Source: Acetonema longum DSM 6540 (GTDB lineage: Bacteria > Bacillota > Negativicutes > Sporomusales > Acetonemataceae). From it: DNA of 64,000 nt. The DNA lies in assembly GCF_000219125.1 (NCBI RefSeq), contig NZ_AFGF01000050.1, positions 1-64,000 of the forward strand. The letters run 5' to 3'. Shown here in pieces: positions 43,407 to 51,464 of this stretch (positions are counted from its first letter, which is position 1; each line of letters opens with the position of its first letter). The translations under genes were made by a program, and so were the position numbers. The notes beneath the pieces were generated by a model. That model was not told the DNA's origin, did no database searches, and saw only the letters and a program-made list of their open reading frames with translations.

Positions 43407-43955
43407 TTAATTTTTTTCCTCAATATCGATATACTTTGCCACAACAAATTCCGCCAGCCATACCAGGTCGTTTCCCTTATAGAAGGCTACTCCGTCCTGC
43501 CGGGCTTCCCGGGCTTTAATGGTAAGCAATACCGGCTTATTATCGCGGCGTTTGCCCACCTGTAAGGCCATCTTGGGATCAACCGCCATGTGCACATACT
43601 GCCTGCCCCGCGGCTCAAGGCCATTGGCCATAATCGCGTCAGCCTCCTGTCTAGAGGTGCCGTGATAGAGTAATTGCGGCGGTTCGCCGGGGGCCTTTAT
43701 GATCCTGAGGGGAATGGAGTGCCCATACAGCGCTCTGATTTTGCTGTCCGCTATTTCGAAGCGGCCCTTATCCGAGGTTTTGGCCACATAATAGATATTC
43801 TCGGCTTTGACATCCGACCATTTCTGCTCTTCCTGCAGGGAATGCAGCAGTTGAATAATTGAAACCCAGCCGCCTTCATCCATCTCCAGCTCATATTCCC
43901 ACGGTGCATGCCGCAAGGCATAGGACATGGTTTTGCTTAATTTAATATAGTCCAT
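43407..43955 (-). CDS. kptA: RNA 2'-phosphotransferase
   Basis: 182 aa Tpt1/KptA enzyme that moves an internal RNA 2'-phosphate to NAD+, giving ADP-ribose 1'',2''-cyclic phosphate. Diagnostic elements are YALRHAP (R15-H16), GWVSIIQLL, LYHGTS, MANGLEPRGRQYVHMA and VGKRRDNKPVLL, containing the Arg-His-Arg-Arg tetrad. Most bacteria lack an obvious 2'-phosphate substrate; here the gene opens an RNA-repair gene group, suggesting it cleans junctions formed with a 2'-phosphate. ATG at 43955 with GAGAGG upstream; the frame to 43991 is rejected. Confidence 0.93.
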   Translation of the reverse strand: MDYIKLSKTMSYALRHAPWEYELEMDEGGWVSIIQLLHSLQEEQKWSDVKAENIYYVAKTSDKGRFEIADSKIRALYGHSIPLRIIKAPGEPPQLLYHGTSRQEADAIMANGLEPRGRQYVHMAVDPKMALQVGKRRDNKPVLLTIKAREARQDGVAFYKGNDLVWLAEFVVAKYIDIEEKN

Positions 43956-44138
43956 AAGACAAACCTCTCTAACTATCTTTACTTTCTTCAATTATCAACC
44001 CGTACACCACTTGTCCGCCGATAATCAACAGTTTTTTGGCATATAAGCTTCTCTTTTCAGGATTAGTTTTTTATTCTTAGGAAAGACGCTTGTCAGCCTT
44101 TTACCGTAAAAACAGGCTCTACTTCTGCCATATAGCGC

Positions 44139-44187
44139 ACAAATAAAAAGGCGGCTAAATCCGGCTGAACGGACTTAACCACCTTTT
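44139..44187 (-). terminator. Terminator upstream of the RNA-repair island
   Basis: On the minus strand AAAAGGTGGTTAAGTCC pairs imperfectly with GGATTTAGCCGCCTTTT and is followed by TATTTG. It separates the RNA-repair genes from transcripts coming from the small ORF at 44489, so the island's own promoter should lie between 44138 and 43956. That stretch holds TTTTACCGTAAAA (44099-44111) and a weak CTGACA-17-TAAAAA promoter candidate. Confidence 0.6.
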
Positions 44188-44301
44188 ATAACCATATCCA
44201 TTATCCCGAGGAAGCCGGAAGAAAGGCTCAGGCCTTCCTTGCGGCAGGCTGGATTCAACAGATCGATCAGTCTTTCCAGCATCCCGGGGAAAAAATATAA
44301 A

Positions 44302-44331
44302 AGCGGTTAAGCTTTATTGGGCCTAACCGCT
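44302..44331 (-). terminator. Terminator of the 40-aa ORF unit
   Basis: AGCGGTTA / TAACCGCT stem; on the minus strand it is followed by TTTATATTTTTT, a classic intrinsic terminator. It begins 36 nt after the stop codon of the small ORF. Confidence 0.8.
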
Positions 44332-44366
44332 CTGACAACTATGCAAGATAAATAGTTAACAAAACA

Positions 44367-44489
44367 CTATCTCTCCTGACACCGTTTCGACAGAGGATTA
44401 AGCCAATGTATGCCAATGTTCCCCATTGAGTTTTCTGATGCAAATATTTCTTGATTGTGTTTAGACTCATAGTCATATAAATGATACAT
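44367..44489 (-). CDS. Small 40-aa ORF with its own promoter and terminator
   Basis: 40 aa starting MYHLYDYESKHN and ending NPLSKRCQER. Not recognised; no signal peptide or membrane helix. Support is from context: AAAGGAGG lies 7 nt before the ATG, a sigma-A promoter (TTGACA, 18-nt spacer, TATTAT) lies at 44582-44611, the leader can fold (CTGCCG / CGGCAG), and an intrinsic terminator follows at 44302-44331. Thus a compact unit of about 280 nt. It could be a true small protein or a regulatory RNA with a leader peptide. Confidence 0.55.
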   Translation of the reverse strand: MYHLYDYESKHNQEIFASENSMGNIGIHWLNPLSKRCQER

Positions 44490-44581
44490 TGCTAGTCCTC
44501 CTTTCCGGCTATTCTGTACTTAGCTGCCGATGGTATCGATAATATCCGGCAGGTACAATCTTTGGGAAATACAATGATTAA

Positions 44582-44611
44582 ATAATATCACAGGAAAATT
44601 AGCCCTGTCAA
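44582..44611 (-). promoter_or_regulatory. Sigma-A promoter for the small ORF
   Basis: TTGACA (44606-44611), 18-nt spacer, TATTAT (44582-44587) on the minus strand. The leader between it and the ORF contains TGTAC-TTA-GCTGCCG / CGGCAG-G-TACA as an imperfect hairpin (44518-44555). Confidence 0.65.
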
Positions 44612-44720
44612 CAATTTCCGTCTTCTGGTTTGTTTCAAACTAAATTCCAAGATGTTTTGTATAAAAAGGGAGCACCTGTAAAAATAATAGTAACATACTG
44701 AAAAATCGGGGGGCTGCATC

Positions 44721-45266
44721 ATGAGTAATCAGGTACTTTTGTGGAGCGCGCTGCTTTTACCTTGGCTGACCCTATTCTTCATGCCGAGAGGAGGTATTAA
44801 GCGCTGGATGCCTGTCGCTTTATTCTCCTCGCTTATTAGTGTATTATCCGTAGAGTTGGGAGAAAATCTGGGCTGGTTTATCTATGAACCAGCCGTCTAT
44901 CCGCTTCGTACATCTTCTTATATCATTTTTGGGCTAAATATGGTCACCACGATATGGTTGTTCTCTTTTTTGTACGGTCGGTTTTGGCAATATCTTGCAA
45001 TCGATACAGCGTTAAATTTTGGATTCATTTACCTAATTCATGTCTATGTTCTAGGCGGCAGAGGTCTTTTTTCCGAGGTCGGTATTACCCCCTTCCTAAA
45101 TGTGTTAATTGTTACCTTCGCCGGTGTTTTGGCCTATGGCTATCAAATGTGGCAGGAAGAGATTTTGGTTCGTGCTGACATCCCATCAGCCGGTTATCTT
45201 CCCGGCCTGAAACCGGCAGCAACCAAACCGTTGCCCGAAGATCAGGGCAATGAAAAAAACGAATAG
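44721..45266 (+). CDS. Multi-pass membrane protein, unknown (CBO0543-like)
   Basis: 181 aa with about five hydrophobic segments (LLWSALLLPWLTLFF, WMPVALFSSLISVLS, SYIIFGLNMVTTIWLFSFL, YLAIDTALNFGFIYLIHVYV, FLNVLIVTFAGVLAYGY) and a polar C-terminal tail ending PEDQGNEKNE. It resembles the CBO0543-type membrane proteins of Firmicutes, whose role is unknown. GGGGGG lies about 7-9 nt before the ATG. It is transcribed away from the RNA-repair island and converges on the plsC-like gene. Confidence 0.65.
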   Translation: MSNQVLLWSALLLPWLTLFFMPRGGIKRWMPVALFSSLISVLSVELGENLGWFIYEPAVYPLRTSSYIIFGLNMVTTIWLFSFLYGRFWQYLAIDTALNFGFIYLIHVYVLGGRGLFSEVGITPFLNVLIVTFAGVLAYGYQMWQEEILVRADIPSAGYLPGLKPAATKPLPEDQGNEKNE

Positions 45267-45336
45267 ATGACTATTTGATGGCAGATTGTGCAAAATCTCA
45301 TCGCTGGAATCAGCTTGTCCATAAGCATAGCTATCA

Positions 45337-46626
45337 TTATTGCGCCACAGCCAGCATTGTTTCCTGCCGGACGTCAGACGGAACCTGCCATTCTGCCCGG
45401 CTCCGGGCTTGTTGCTGTTCATACAGCAGCGATATAGCCGCCTCGATCCGGACAGTTTGCTGCTCTTCGGCCAGAAAAAACCACCAGGCATTAGTTGTAT
45501 CACAAATTTCAAAGTCATCTTTGAATTCAGTGGAAATGGACGGCAGCATTTCGCAGGAAAAAGACAATTCAGCCGCCTGTCCGTCTATCATGCCATAAAA
45601 ATGCAGTCCTTCCTGATTGACTGTCATTTCTCCGTAACCGCAGCTGCGATAGGCGCCGGAATATTTATCCGCCACCTGTAAGTCTCTGACCCGGACACGA
45701 ATCTGATAGTTCTCATCCTGTAAACAGACCAACATGTTCTGACGCTGCCAGGCGTTCCATTCTACCGGATTGTTAAAAATAACGCTTTTCTTGTTAATAG
45801 GCAGCAAAAATCCATATACATCAACTATCGCCCCGTTACCGCACCGGTTGCACAAGAGCTTGTTCCGGCTGCTGCCCATGACGCTTTCGCCATGGCAGCG
45901 GGGACATTGATGCAAAATAAGATGCAGGTTTTCAGCTGCATCGTTATGAGGATAAATCTCCCGGGCATTACGATTCCATTCGTAGTCATTATAGGTCAAA
46001 GCCCGGCAAACTGTATCATATATTTCCCGGGTGCTCATTCCGGCAATGTCTTCGGCTGACAGCAGCTGCACCGCCACCGTTTCCACCCTCCCCCGCCGCC
46101 AGTCAGGCGACCAGCGGGGCCAGACAAAGTAACCCCCGTTTGTTTTGACGGCCACAACGGGAACCTTTAATTTTTTAATAAGCTTCGCCACTGATTCCGG
46201 TATCGGGCAGCAACTCCCGTCAACCGAACGGCGTCCTTCCGGAAATATGCCCACCACGCCGCCCCGGGAAATCACCTCTACTGTTTTGCGCGCCGAGCGC
46301 ATGTCAGGGGAGAATTGTATCTTTGGAATGGCTTCGAACAGCCGTAACAGCCTGCCGATAACCGGCAGGCGAAAGTAGTAATTCGAGGTGAGAAAATAAC
46401 AGGGATAGGGAATGGCATACTGCACCAGCGCCGGATCAAAATTCGATGTATGATTGCCCAGTACGATAAACGGCGGCTTGATTCCCTGTATCCCGCTGCG
46501 GTCGATCTTTATTGCCGCTCCCGGTTTAAATACGACATATACAATGATATAAGCCGCCGCAATCTGCAGCAGCGCTAATATGTTTCGTTTAAGCCGGATT
46601 GCGGCTGAGAGAACAAAGTTCTTCAT
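45337..46626 (-). CDS. PlsC-family acyltransferase with C-terminal zinc ribbon
   Basis: 429 aa. Residues 1-220 form a 1-acylglycerol-3-phosphate acyltransferase domain: a membrane anchor (about 15-33), the HX4D catalytic motif NHTSNFD (H59, D64) and EGRRS (130-134). A zinc ribbon follows (C241, C244, C259, C262), then an unrecognised ~165-residue domain. The extra ~200 residues are unusual for PlsC. It lies 50 nt after the GNAT-type gene in the same direction, reminiscent of OlsA and OlsB in ornithine-lipid synthesis. GAGGTC precedes the ATG. Confidence 0.8.
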   Translation of the reverse strand: MKNFVLSAAIRLKRNILALLQIAAAYIIVYVVFKPGAAIKIDRSGIQGIKPPFIVLGNHTSNFDPALVQYAIPYPCYFLTSNYYFRLPVIGRLLRLFEAIPKIQFSPDMRSARKTVEVISRGGVVGIFPEGRRSVDGSCCPIPESVAKLIKKLKVPVVAVKTNGGYFVWPRWSPDWRRGRVETVAVQLLSAEDIAGMSTREIYDTVCRALTYNDYEWNRNAREIYPHNDAAENLHLILHQCPRCHGESVMGSSRNKLLCNRCGNGAIVDVYGFLLPINKKSVIFNNPVEWNAWQRQNMLVCLQDENYQIRVRVRDLQVADKYSGAYRSCGYGEMTVNQEGLHFYGMIDGQAAELSFSCEMLPSISTEFKDDFEICDTTNAWWFFLAEEQQTVRIEAAISLLYEQQQARSRAEWQVPSDVRQETMLAVAQ

Positions 46627-46676
46627 ACTTATTGACCTCTTTATGTGACGGAATTTGAATGTAAATAAGGATAATT

Positions 46677-47423
46677 TCAGGATGCCCAGCTGGGATATTT
46701 TTCGGCCGGGAAAATCGTAAAAAAGTCAACTACCGGCGGATTGAAATCAGCGTCAACAGACGGTTCGCTGATAAACTCCGCCCCGTATTTATAATAGGCC
46801 AGCATAAGGGTGGACATCTTATTGATGATTTCCCGTTCACTGACAGCGGCGATGGTGTAACTCCCTCCCTCGGCTTCGTCGATATAGAAATCTTTTTTTG
46901 GCTTTACGCCAAAAGAGATGTTAACCACTTTTTTCTCAGTCAGATATTCGATGATCATTTTGATATCGGTCCTGGAATCAAATGACACAGTGGTAAGACC
47001 AATCATGTAATCATGGGGAAATAACTTCAGATAAGCGCCTACACCGGAAAATAGCAGTTTAAAGACTTTGGTATTCCGGTACGGGATATCGATACAAGCC
47101 CGCCCCAGTTCCAAAACTCTGTTTCTTTCACACTTTAACTGTCCAATATCAAACCATTGCTCCGAATAAAAGCCTTGGTTTCCCTGCAGCCTTTTACCCG
47201 ATAAAAACCGAAAAGTCCCGACGCATTGGCCTGCTTCCTCATCGCAAATCATCAGATGATCGCAAATTTCATCATAAGAGTCATATTCCTGTTCACCTTC
47301 TGTCTGTTTGCCCGCAAAATTCATTTCTTTATGGTAAACATTATGCCGGAGCCGGTAAACCTGTTCTTTTTCGCTTGCATTTTCAGCCAGTTTGACTAAG
47401 TATTTTCCTTCCCGGAGCTGCAT
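46677..47423 (-). CDS. GNAT-type N-acyltransferase, OlsB-like
   Basis: 248 aa acyltransferase of the GNAT/autoinducer-synthase-like fold. Typical are VYRLRHNVYHKEMNF, CVGTFRFLSG and VLELGRACIDIPYRN. Relatives include OlsB, which N-acylates ornithine, and other amino-acid N-acyltransferases; the substrate cannot be told from sequence. Next to a PlsC-like gene it could make the lyso form of an aminolipid. The ATG at 47423 is spaced correctly from GGGAGG, while the ATGs at 47429 and 47462 are not. Confidence 0.7.
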   Translation of the reverse strand: MQLREGKYLVKLAENASEKEQVYRLRHNVYHKEMNFAGKQTEGEQEYDSYDEICDHLMICDEEAGQCVGTFRFLSGKRLQGNQGFYSEQWFDIGQLKCERNRVLELGRACIDIPYRNTKVFKLLFSGVGAYLKLFPHDYMIGLTTVSFDSRTDIKMIIEYLTEKKVVNISFGVKPKKDFYIDEAEGGSYTIAAVSEREIINKMSTLMLAYYKYGAEFISEPSVDADFNPPVVDFFTIFPAEKYPSWAS

Positions 47424-47573
47424 CGTCATACCTCCCTTATACTTAAACCTGTTGTAATGCATAGTCTAATTGTACCGTTTAGCCATTTATAAAAAATTAA
47501 CCCACTGTTAATTTTTGTTAACGTTTTGTAACGGTTTGTAAAAAAAGATAGAAAAAGATTGATTCAAAGACAA

Positions 47574-47618
47574 AAACCGGGATATTCTCCGCCAGATTCG
47601 GCTGGAATATCCCGGTTT
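47574..47618 (-). terminator. Terminator after MFS gene
   Basis: Perfect 14-bp stem AAACCGGGATATTC / GAATATCCCGGTTT with a 17-nt loop, followed on the minus strand by TTGTCTTTG. Confidence 0.75.
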
Positions 47619-47668
47619 ACGATCTAAGCTATGTTCAAAACAGAAGCACCCTGCGCCCAAATGCCCGG

Positions 47669-49081
47669 CTAATCCTGCTGACCTTTCGCGTCATCAGGGG
47701 CAGACCGCTCTTTGCTCCCCCGGGCCAGCGATGCAAATACCCCAATAATGCAGATGGCTGTAAACACCATGAAGGATGCCCGGGAAGCGGCCACGATCAT
47801 AGGAGCGGAATTCTTGTTCAGGCCCGCATCTCCCACAAAGCTGGCGATCAGCAGGGTGACCACAGCCATGCTGACTGCCTGGCCCACCAATCTCATGGTC
47901 CCCAGGGACGAGGAAGCCACGCCGTAAAGCTTCTTCTCCACCGCGCTCATGATGGCGTTATTATTAGGAGAGGCAAACAGGGCGAAGCCTACTCCGATCA
48001 GCGCCAGATTGGCGATGATCAGCCCTAAGTATGTGTCGACGCTGATAAAGACGAACAGGAATAACCCCAGGGCGGTGATGCCCATGCCCCAGGAAGCCAA
48101 TATGGAAGGCGATATACGGTCTGAGAGGGTGCCGGCAAAGGGGGAGAGCGCCGCCATCAGCACGGGCTGCGACAGCAAAATCAGGCCGGCCATCTGGGAA
48201 TCATACCCCATCACCAGCTGCAGATGCAGCGATATCAAAAAGCCTACCGCAAATGTGGCGCTGTAGTTAATCATGGCCGCCAGGTTGGAATAGGCGAAAA
48301 CCTTGTTTTGGCGGAATAGCTCCACCTGCAGGATGGGATGCTGCTGGCGGGACTGGTGATGCAAAAACAGGGCCATCAGCGCCAGGCCTGCAACCAGGAT
48401 GTATTTTGCCCAGATCACGCTGGAGATGGAAGAAAAGCCGTACAGGACGGCCGAAAGCGCCAGGATGTAGCCAGTGCTGCCAATGAAGTCAAAGGTCTCT
48501 CCCCGGGCGCCTGCCCATTCCCCTTCCAGCCGCCAGATGGCCAGCAGGGCTGCCAGTATGCCGATGATGGCGGTAAAATGAAAGATGCTGCGCCAGCCCA
48601 GATAATGATTCATCACGCCGCCCAGCACCGGTCCCGCCGCCAGGCCAATATAGACAACTGCAGCCGTCAGGCCCATAGCCTTGCCCCGCTTTGGAGCCGG
48701 ATAGACGGTGGTCAAAATGGCCATGCCGGTGCTAAAAATCATGGCGCTGGCAATGCCCTGAGCCGCCCTGAACCAGATCAGTGATGTCAGGGACCAGGCA
48801 AGGCCGGATAACGCGGCAAACAGAGAAAATAAGACGGTACCGGCAATAAAGACTTTTTTCCGGCCCACAATATCCGCGTAGCGGCCAAAAGGCAGCAGAA
48901 ACACCGCCGAAGTCAATAAATAACCGGTGACCATCCATCCCAGCAACAGGGCATTATCGCCAAATTCGGCTGCAATGGCCGGTATGGACAGGTTCACAGC
49001 GCTGCCCATAAACGGCGTCAAAAAAGATGTAGCCATAACCACAATCAATACAGCTGTTTCCAATGGAAGAATCCTATTCAT
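47669..49081 (-). CDS. MFS transporter, EmrB/QacA drug-efflux type
   Basis: 470 aa with about 14 transmembrane segments. Signature sequences are GRYADIVGRKKVFIAG (motif A between TM2 and TM3), LIWFRAAQGIASAMIF and GLAAGPVLGGVMNHYLGWRSIF (motif C region of DHA2 drug/proton antiporters). The tail is short and charged. It is monocistronic, with a GAGG ribosome site 7 nt before the ATG and a strong terminator at 47574-47618. The substrate is unknown. Confidence 0.88.
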   Translation of the reverse strand: MNRILPLETAVLIVVMATSFLTPFMGSAVNLSIPAIAAEFGDNALLLGWMVTGYLLTSAVFLLPFGRYADIVGRKKVFIAGTVLFSLFAALSGLAWSLTSLIWFRAAQGIASAMIFSTGMAILTTVYPAPKRGKAMGLTAAVVYIGLAAGPVLGGVMNHYLGWRSIFHFTAIIGILAALLAIWRLEGEWAGARGETFDFIGSTGYILALSAVLYGFSSISSVIWAKYILVAGLALMALFLHHQSRQQHPILQVELFRQNKVFAYSNLAAMINYSATFAVGFLISLHLQLVMGYDSQMAGLILLSQPVLMAALSPFAGTLSDRISPSILASWGMGITALGLFLFVFISVDTYLGLIIANLALIGVGFALFASPNNNAIMSAVEKKLYGVASSSLGTMRLVGQAVSMAVVTLLIASFVGDAGLNKNSAPMIVAASRASFMVFTAICIIGVFASLARGSKERSAPDDAKGQQD

Positions 49082-49206
49082 GCATAGTCCTCATTTTTCA
49101 TATATTTGCATCCCCGTTAAGCCGCAAATAGGTCTGCTGCAACTATTATAATGCTTTTTATATCTAAAATAAAACAGCCACTGCGTTTAACAGCGCCCTG
49201 CTCTTT

Positions 49207-49830
49207 TCACCGCGACAATGTCAGCTTAATCCGCTCCAGCGGTAAAAGCCGCATGATTAAGAGGCAGATGAGCAGGTTAGGAATCAGGTAGCCGGCGTTG
49301 AAGATGGCGGAATATACATAAGGAGACATGCTTTCTGGAGCATAGCTGGCAAAAAATACAATTCCTGATATGTAATGGCAGATAAACCGTCCCAAAACGC
49401 CGACAATTGTTCCCCAAAAAATCCGGTCCCGAAAATAGCCTGCAAGGCCAAGCGCCATATACGGCAAAGGGTAATCGAACAACACCTGCACCGGATGTAA
49501 AATATAAGGACTCTGAATCAAATGGATCAGACCATAAACAAACCCGGCAAGATAACCTACTTCCGGTCCGTACAAAAAGGCAATCAGCAGCAGTGGCACC
49601 ATCGCTCCCAAAGTGATGCTGCCGCCCTGCGGCATGTGATACAGGCGGAAGGTGTGCAGTATGAGCGCCAAAGCAAGCGCCAGGCCGATATGTGTGATTA
49701 GCCGCGGCTGCAAAGCGATTTTTTTGATGCGCAGGAAGGCCAGTATCAGAAGCATCAATCCTAAAAGGACCGCGATACTGACCGGATTGTCCGCAAGCAT
49801 ATTCAATTTTTTAATCAATGAGTCAGTCAT
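49207..49830 (-). CDS. thiT: ECF transporter S component ThiT-like (thiamine)
   Basis: 207 aa membrane protein with six hydrophobic segments, containing MPQGGSITLGAMVPLLLIAF, the conserved thiamine-binding region of ThiT-type substrate-binding subunits, and a GYLAGFVYGLIHL helix. The energising EcfAAT module is not encoded here and would be shared. The TPP riboswitch directly upstream (49968-50056) independently supports thiamine as the substrate. GGGGAG lies 8-9 nt before the ATG. Confidence 0.88.
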   Translation of the reverse strand: MTDSLIKKLNMLADNPVSIAVLLGLMLLILAFLRIKKIALQPRLITHIGLALALALILHTFRLYHMPQGGSITLGAMVPLLLIAFLYGPEVGYLAGFVYGLIHLIQSPYILHPVQVLFDYPLPYMALGLAGYFRDRIFWGTIVGVLGRFICHYISGIVFFASYAPESMSPYVYSAIFNAGYLIPNLLICLLIMRLLPLERIKLTLSR

Positions 49831-49917
49831 AAGATCATCTCCCCTTACTTTTCTTTAATGCGTTATGCGTTTATGTACTAGCAAGGACGCAAGGCGTCTC
49901 TTATTAATTCTGATATA

Positions 49918-49949
49918 AAGAAAAACGCAATCCTGCAGGATCGCGTTTT
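49918..49949 (-). terminator. Riboswitch-controlled terminator before thiT
   Basis: AAAACGCGATCCTGCAGGATTGCGTTTTTC on the minus strand is a long stem followed by T residues, placed between the TPP aptamer and thiT. It is the likely expression platform: thiamine pyrophosphate binding should favour termination. Confidence 0.8.
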
Positions 49950-49967
49950 AACATTTATCATATTATA

Positions 49968-50056
49968 TCGCTTCCCTACACTGGCATTATCCAGATCAGG
50001 TGATGAGGGTCAATGAAATTGCTTTCATTTCTCAGCCTGCGGCACCCCTAGCTATC
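49968..50056 (-). ncRNA. TPP riboswitch (THI element)
   Basis: The minus-strand RNA has the conserved thi-box parts in order: GGGGTGCC, GGCTGAGA, a variable hairpin (AATGAAAGCAATTTCATT), ACCCTCATCACCTGATCTGGATAATGCC (in part) and GTAGGGAAG. It lies about 140 nt upstream of thiT and controls it with the terminator at 49918-49949. Confidence 0.95.
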
Positions 50057-50259
50057 CTGTATTCAATTTATACTTATTCTAATATATTTGCTTATTTTTG
50101 GCAATCCGCAATTTTCTTTTAGGACAGGAGCACCACGGAGACAGGAACTGAGCCTTATTATGTTTTCTTCCCAGCTCATGTATACTAACAGTTAAGCAGC
50201 TATTAGGTATCGTCTGATATGTATCCCATAGATCTTTGGTAAAGAAGGAGTGGATTCAA

Positions 50260-51336
50260 ATGGAAACCAAATTGTTGGCCGTTAACGACTTAGTCCCGGG
50301 CATGATCATCGGTTCGTCTGTCTTGTCGCCGACCGGTAAAGTCCTCCTGGGAAAAAACGCGGCGGTGACGACCAGGACCATCTCGCTTTTAGCGATGTGG
50401 GACATTCGCTTTGTATACATAGTGGATGATGTTGCAGCTGCGCCAAATCAACCGTCGGAACAGCCGGAGCAGCCGGACAGTCTGTCCCAGGTGTTTAAAG
50501 ATTTTTATAAGGAATATAGCAGCATTGTCGACAGTTCCTCCCGGTCTTTCGATTTTGTCCGCAACCAAAAGCAAGTACCGGTACCGGAACTTAAAGATAT
50601 CTCTTTCGGCATTTATTCCACCGTGCTGTCAACCGGCCCCACCCTTATGGAGTACCTTCTAGTCTGCGATCAGAAATTGGCCGATGAGGTTTCCCGTCAT
50701 TCGGTTATGGTGGCATTTATCAGCGGCATGATTGGCCGTGCCATGAGGCTGCCGGAAGAAACCGTCCAAACACTGGTCCTGGCCGGACTGCTGCATGATA
50801 TCGGCAAATTAGTCATTCCCCAGGATGGCAGTTCCGGACCGGAAGATCATGTCATTCACGGAGCTAAATTGCTGCGTAATGTAGACGGCATTTCCCAGGA
50901 TGTTCTGGCGGCTGTTCTCTACCACCATGAATACATGGACGGCAGCGGCTTTCCCCTGGCTAAGCAGGGCGACAAAATTCCTGTCCTTGCCCGGATCATC
51001 GCCGTAGCAAATGCTTTTCACAGGGAAGCTTACCACGATACTGTCAATCCGTTTATCTCGCTGGAGCATATTGCTCAGAATAAATTTACTAAATTCTGCC
51101 CTGAAGTCTGCCAGCCTTTCCTCGACAGTGTGCGAGACTGCCTTATTAACAGCTCGATCATGCTAACCGATGACCGTACGGCTCAAGTAGTACTTTTCGA
51201 CAGAGAACGGTTCACCAAGCCACTGGTTAGAACCACAGCCGGTGCAATCATCGACTTGTCCACCGTGAAAGGGATTGCCATCAAACATATATTAAATCAA
51301 GAATATCTGGCCGCAGTTAACGGCGGAATTTCATAG
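50260..51336 (+). CDS. HD-GYP-type phosphohydrolase
   Basis: 358 aa. The N-terminal ~60 residues are a DUF3391-like segment (LAVNDLVPGMIIGSSVLSPTGKVLLGKNA), and the HD domain carries LLHDIGK and HHEYMDGSGFP, the HHExxDGxGYP signature of HD-GYP c-di-GMP phosphodiesterases, with F in place of Y. It may hydrolyse cyclic di-GMP or act as a sensor. The ATG at 50260 has AAGGAG 9 nt upstream; the frame from 50236 is not needed. It stands alone and ends with a hairpin at 51348-51379. Confidence 0.85.
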   Translation: METKLLAVNDLVPGMIIGSSVLSPTGKVLLGKNAAVTTRTISLLAMWDIRFVYIVDDVAAAPNQPSEQPEQPDSLSQVFKDFYKEYSSIVDSSSRSFDFVRNQKQVPVPELKDISFGIYSTVLSTGPTLMEYLLVCDQKLADEVSRHSVMVAFISGMIGRAMRLPEETVQTLVLAGLLHDIGKLVIPQDGSSGPEDHVIHGAKLLRNVDGISQDVLAAVLYHHEYMDGSGFPLAKQGDKIPVLARIIAVANAFHREAYHDTVNPFISLEHIAQNKFTKFCPEVCQPFLDSVRDCLINSSIMLTDDRTAQVVLFDRERFTKPLVRTTAGAIIDLSTVKGIAIKHILNQEYLAAVNGGIS

Positions 51337-51347
51337 AATAACCTTAA

Positions 51348-51379
51348 CCGCCCGCCGGAGCCACTGTTCCGGCAGGCGG
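51348..51379 (+). terminator. Hairpin after the HD-GYP gene
   Basis: CCGCC-c-GCCGGA / TCCGGC-a-GGCGG, a strong G/C hairpin 12 nt after the stop codon. There is no long T-run, so termination would be weak or factor-dependent. Confidence 0.4.
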
Positions 51380-51464
51380 TCCACTTCTGCGCAACTTGAT
51401 TGTCACCGGGGAAACATGGTATGGTAGTAAATATCAGAAACTCAGGTGACAAGGGGGAAACCGC

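Noticed and set aside
44115-44131. Possible sigma-54 promoter for the RNA-repair island (TGGCAG-N-GAGC, GG and GC 10 nt apart)
   Set aside because: Only the GG/GC dinucleotides fit; the TTGC part is missing and no enhancer-binding activator gene (such as rtcR) is nearby.
43956-44138. A clear promoter for the RNA-repair island
   Set aside because: Only a weak CTGACA-17-TAAAAA match and a TTTTACCGTAAAA palindrome are seen; not strong enough to annotate as a separate feature.
44191-44295. A 35-codon ORF on the minus strand starting MLERLIDLLNPACR and ending at the terminator 44139-44187
   Set aside because: There is no ribosome site before its ATG and it begins directly behind the terminator of the 40-aa ORF; coding is not supported.
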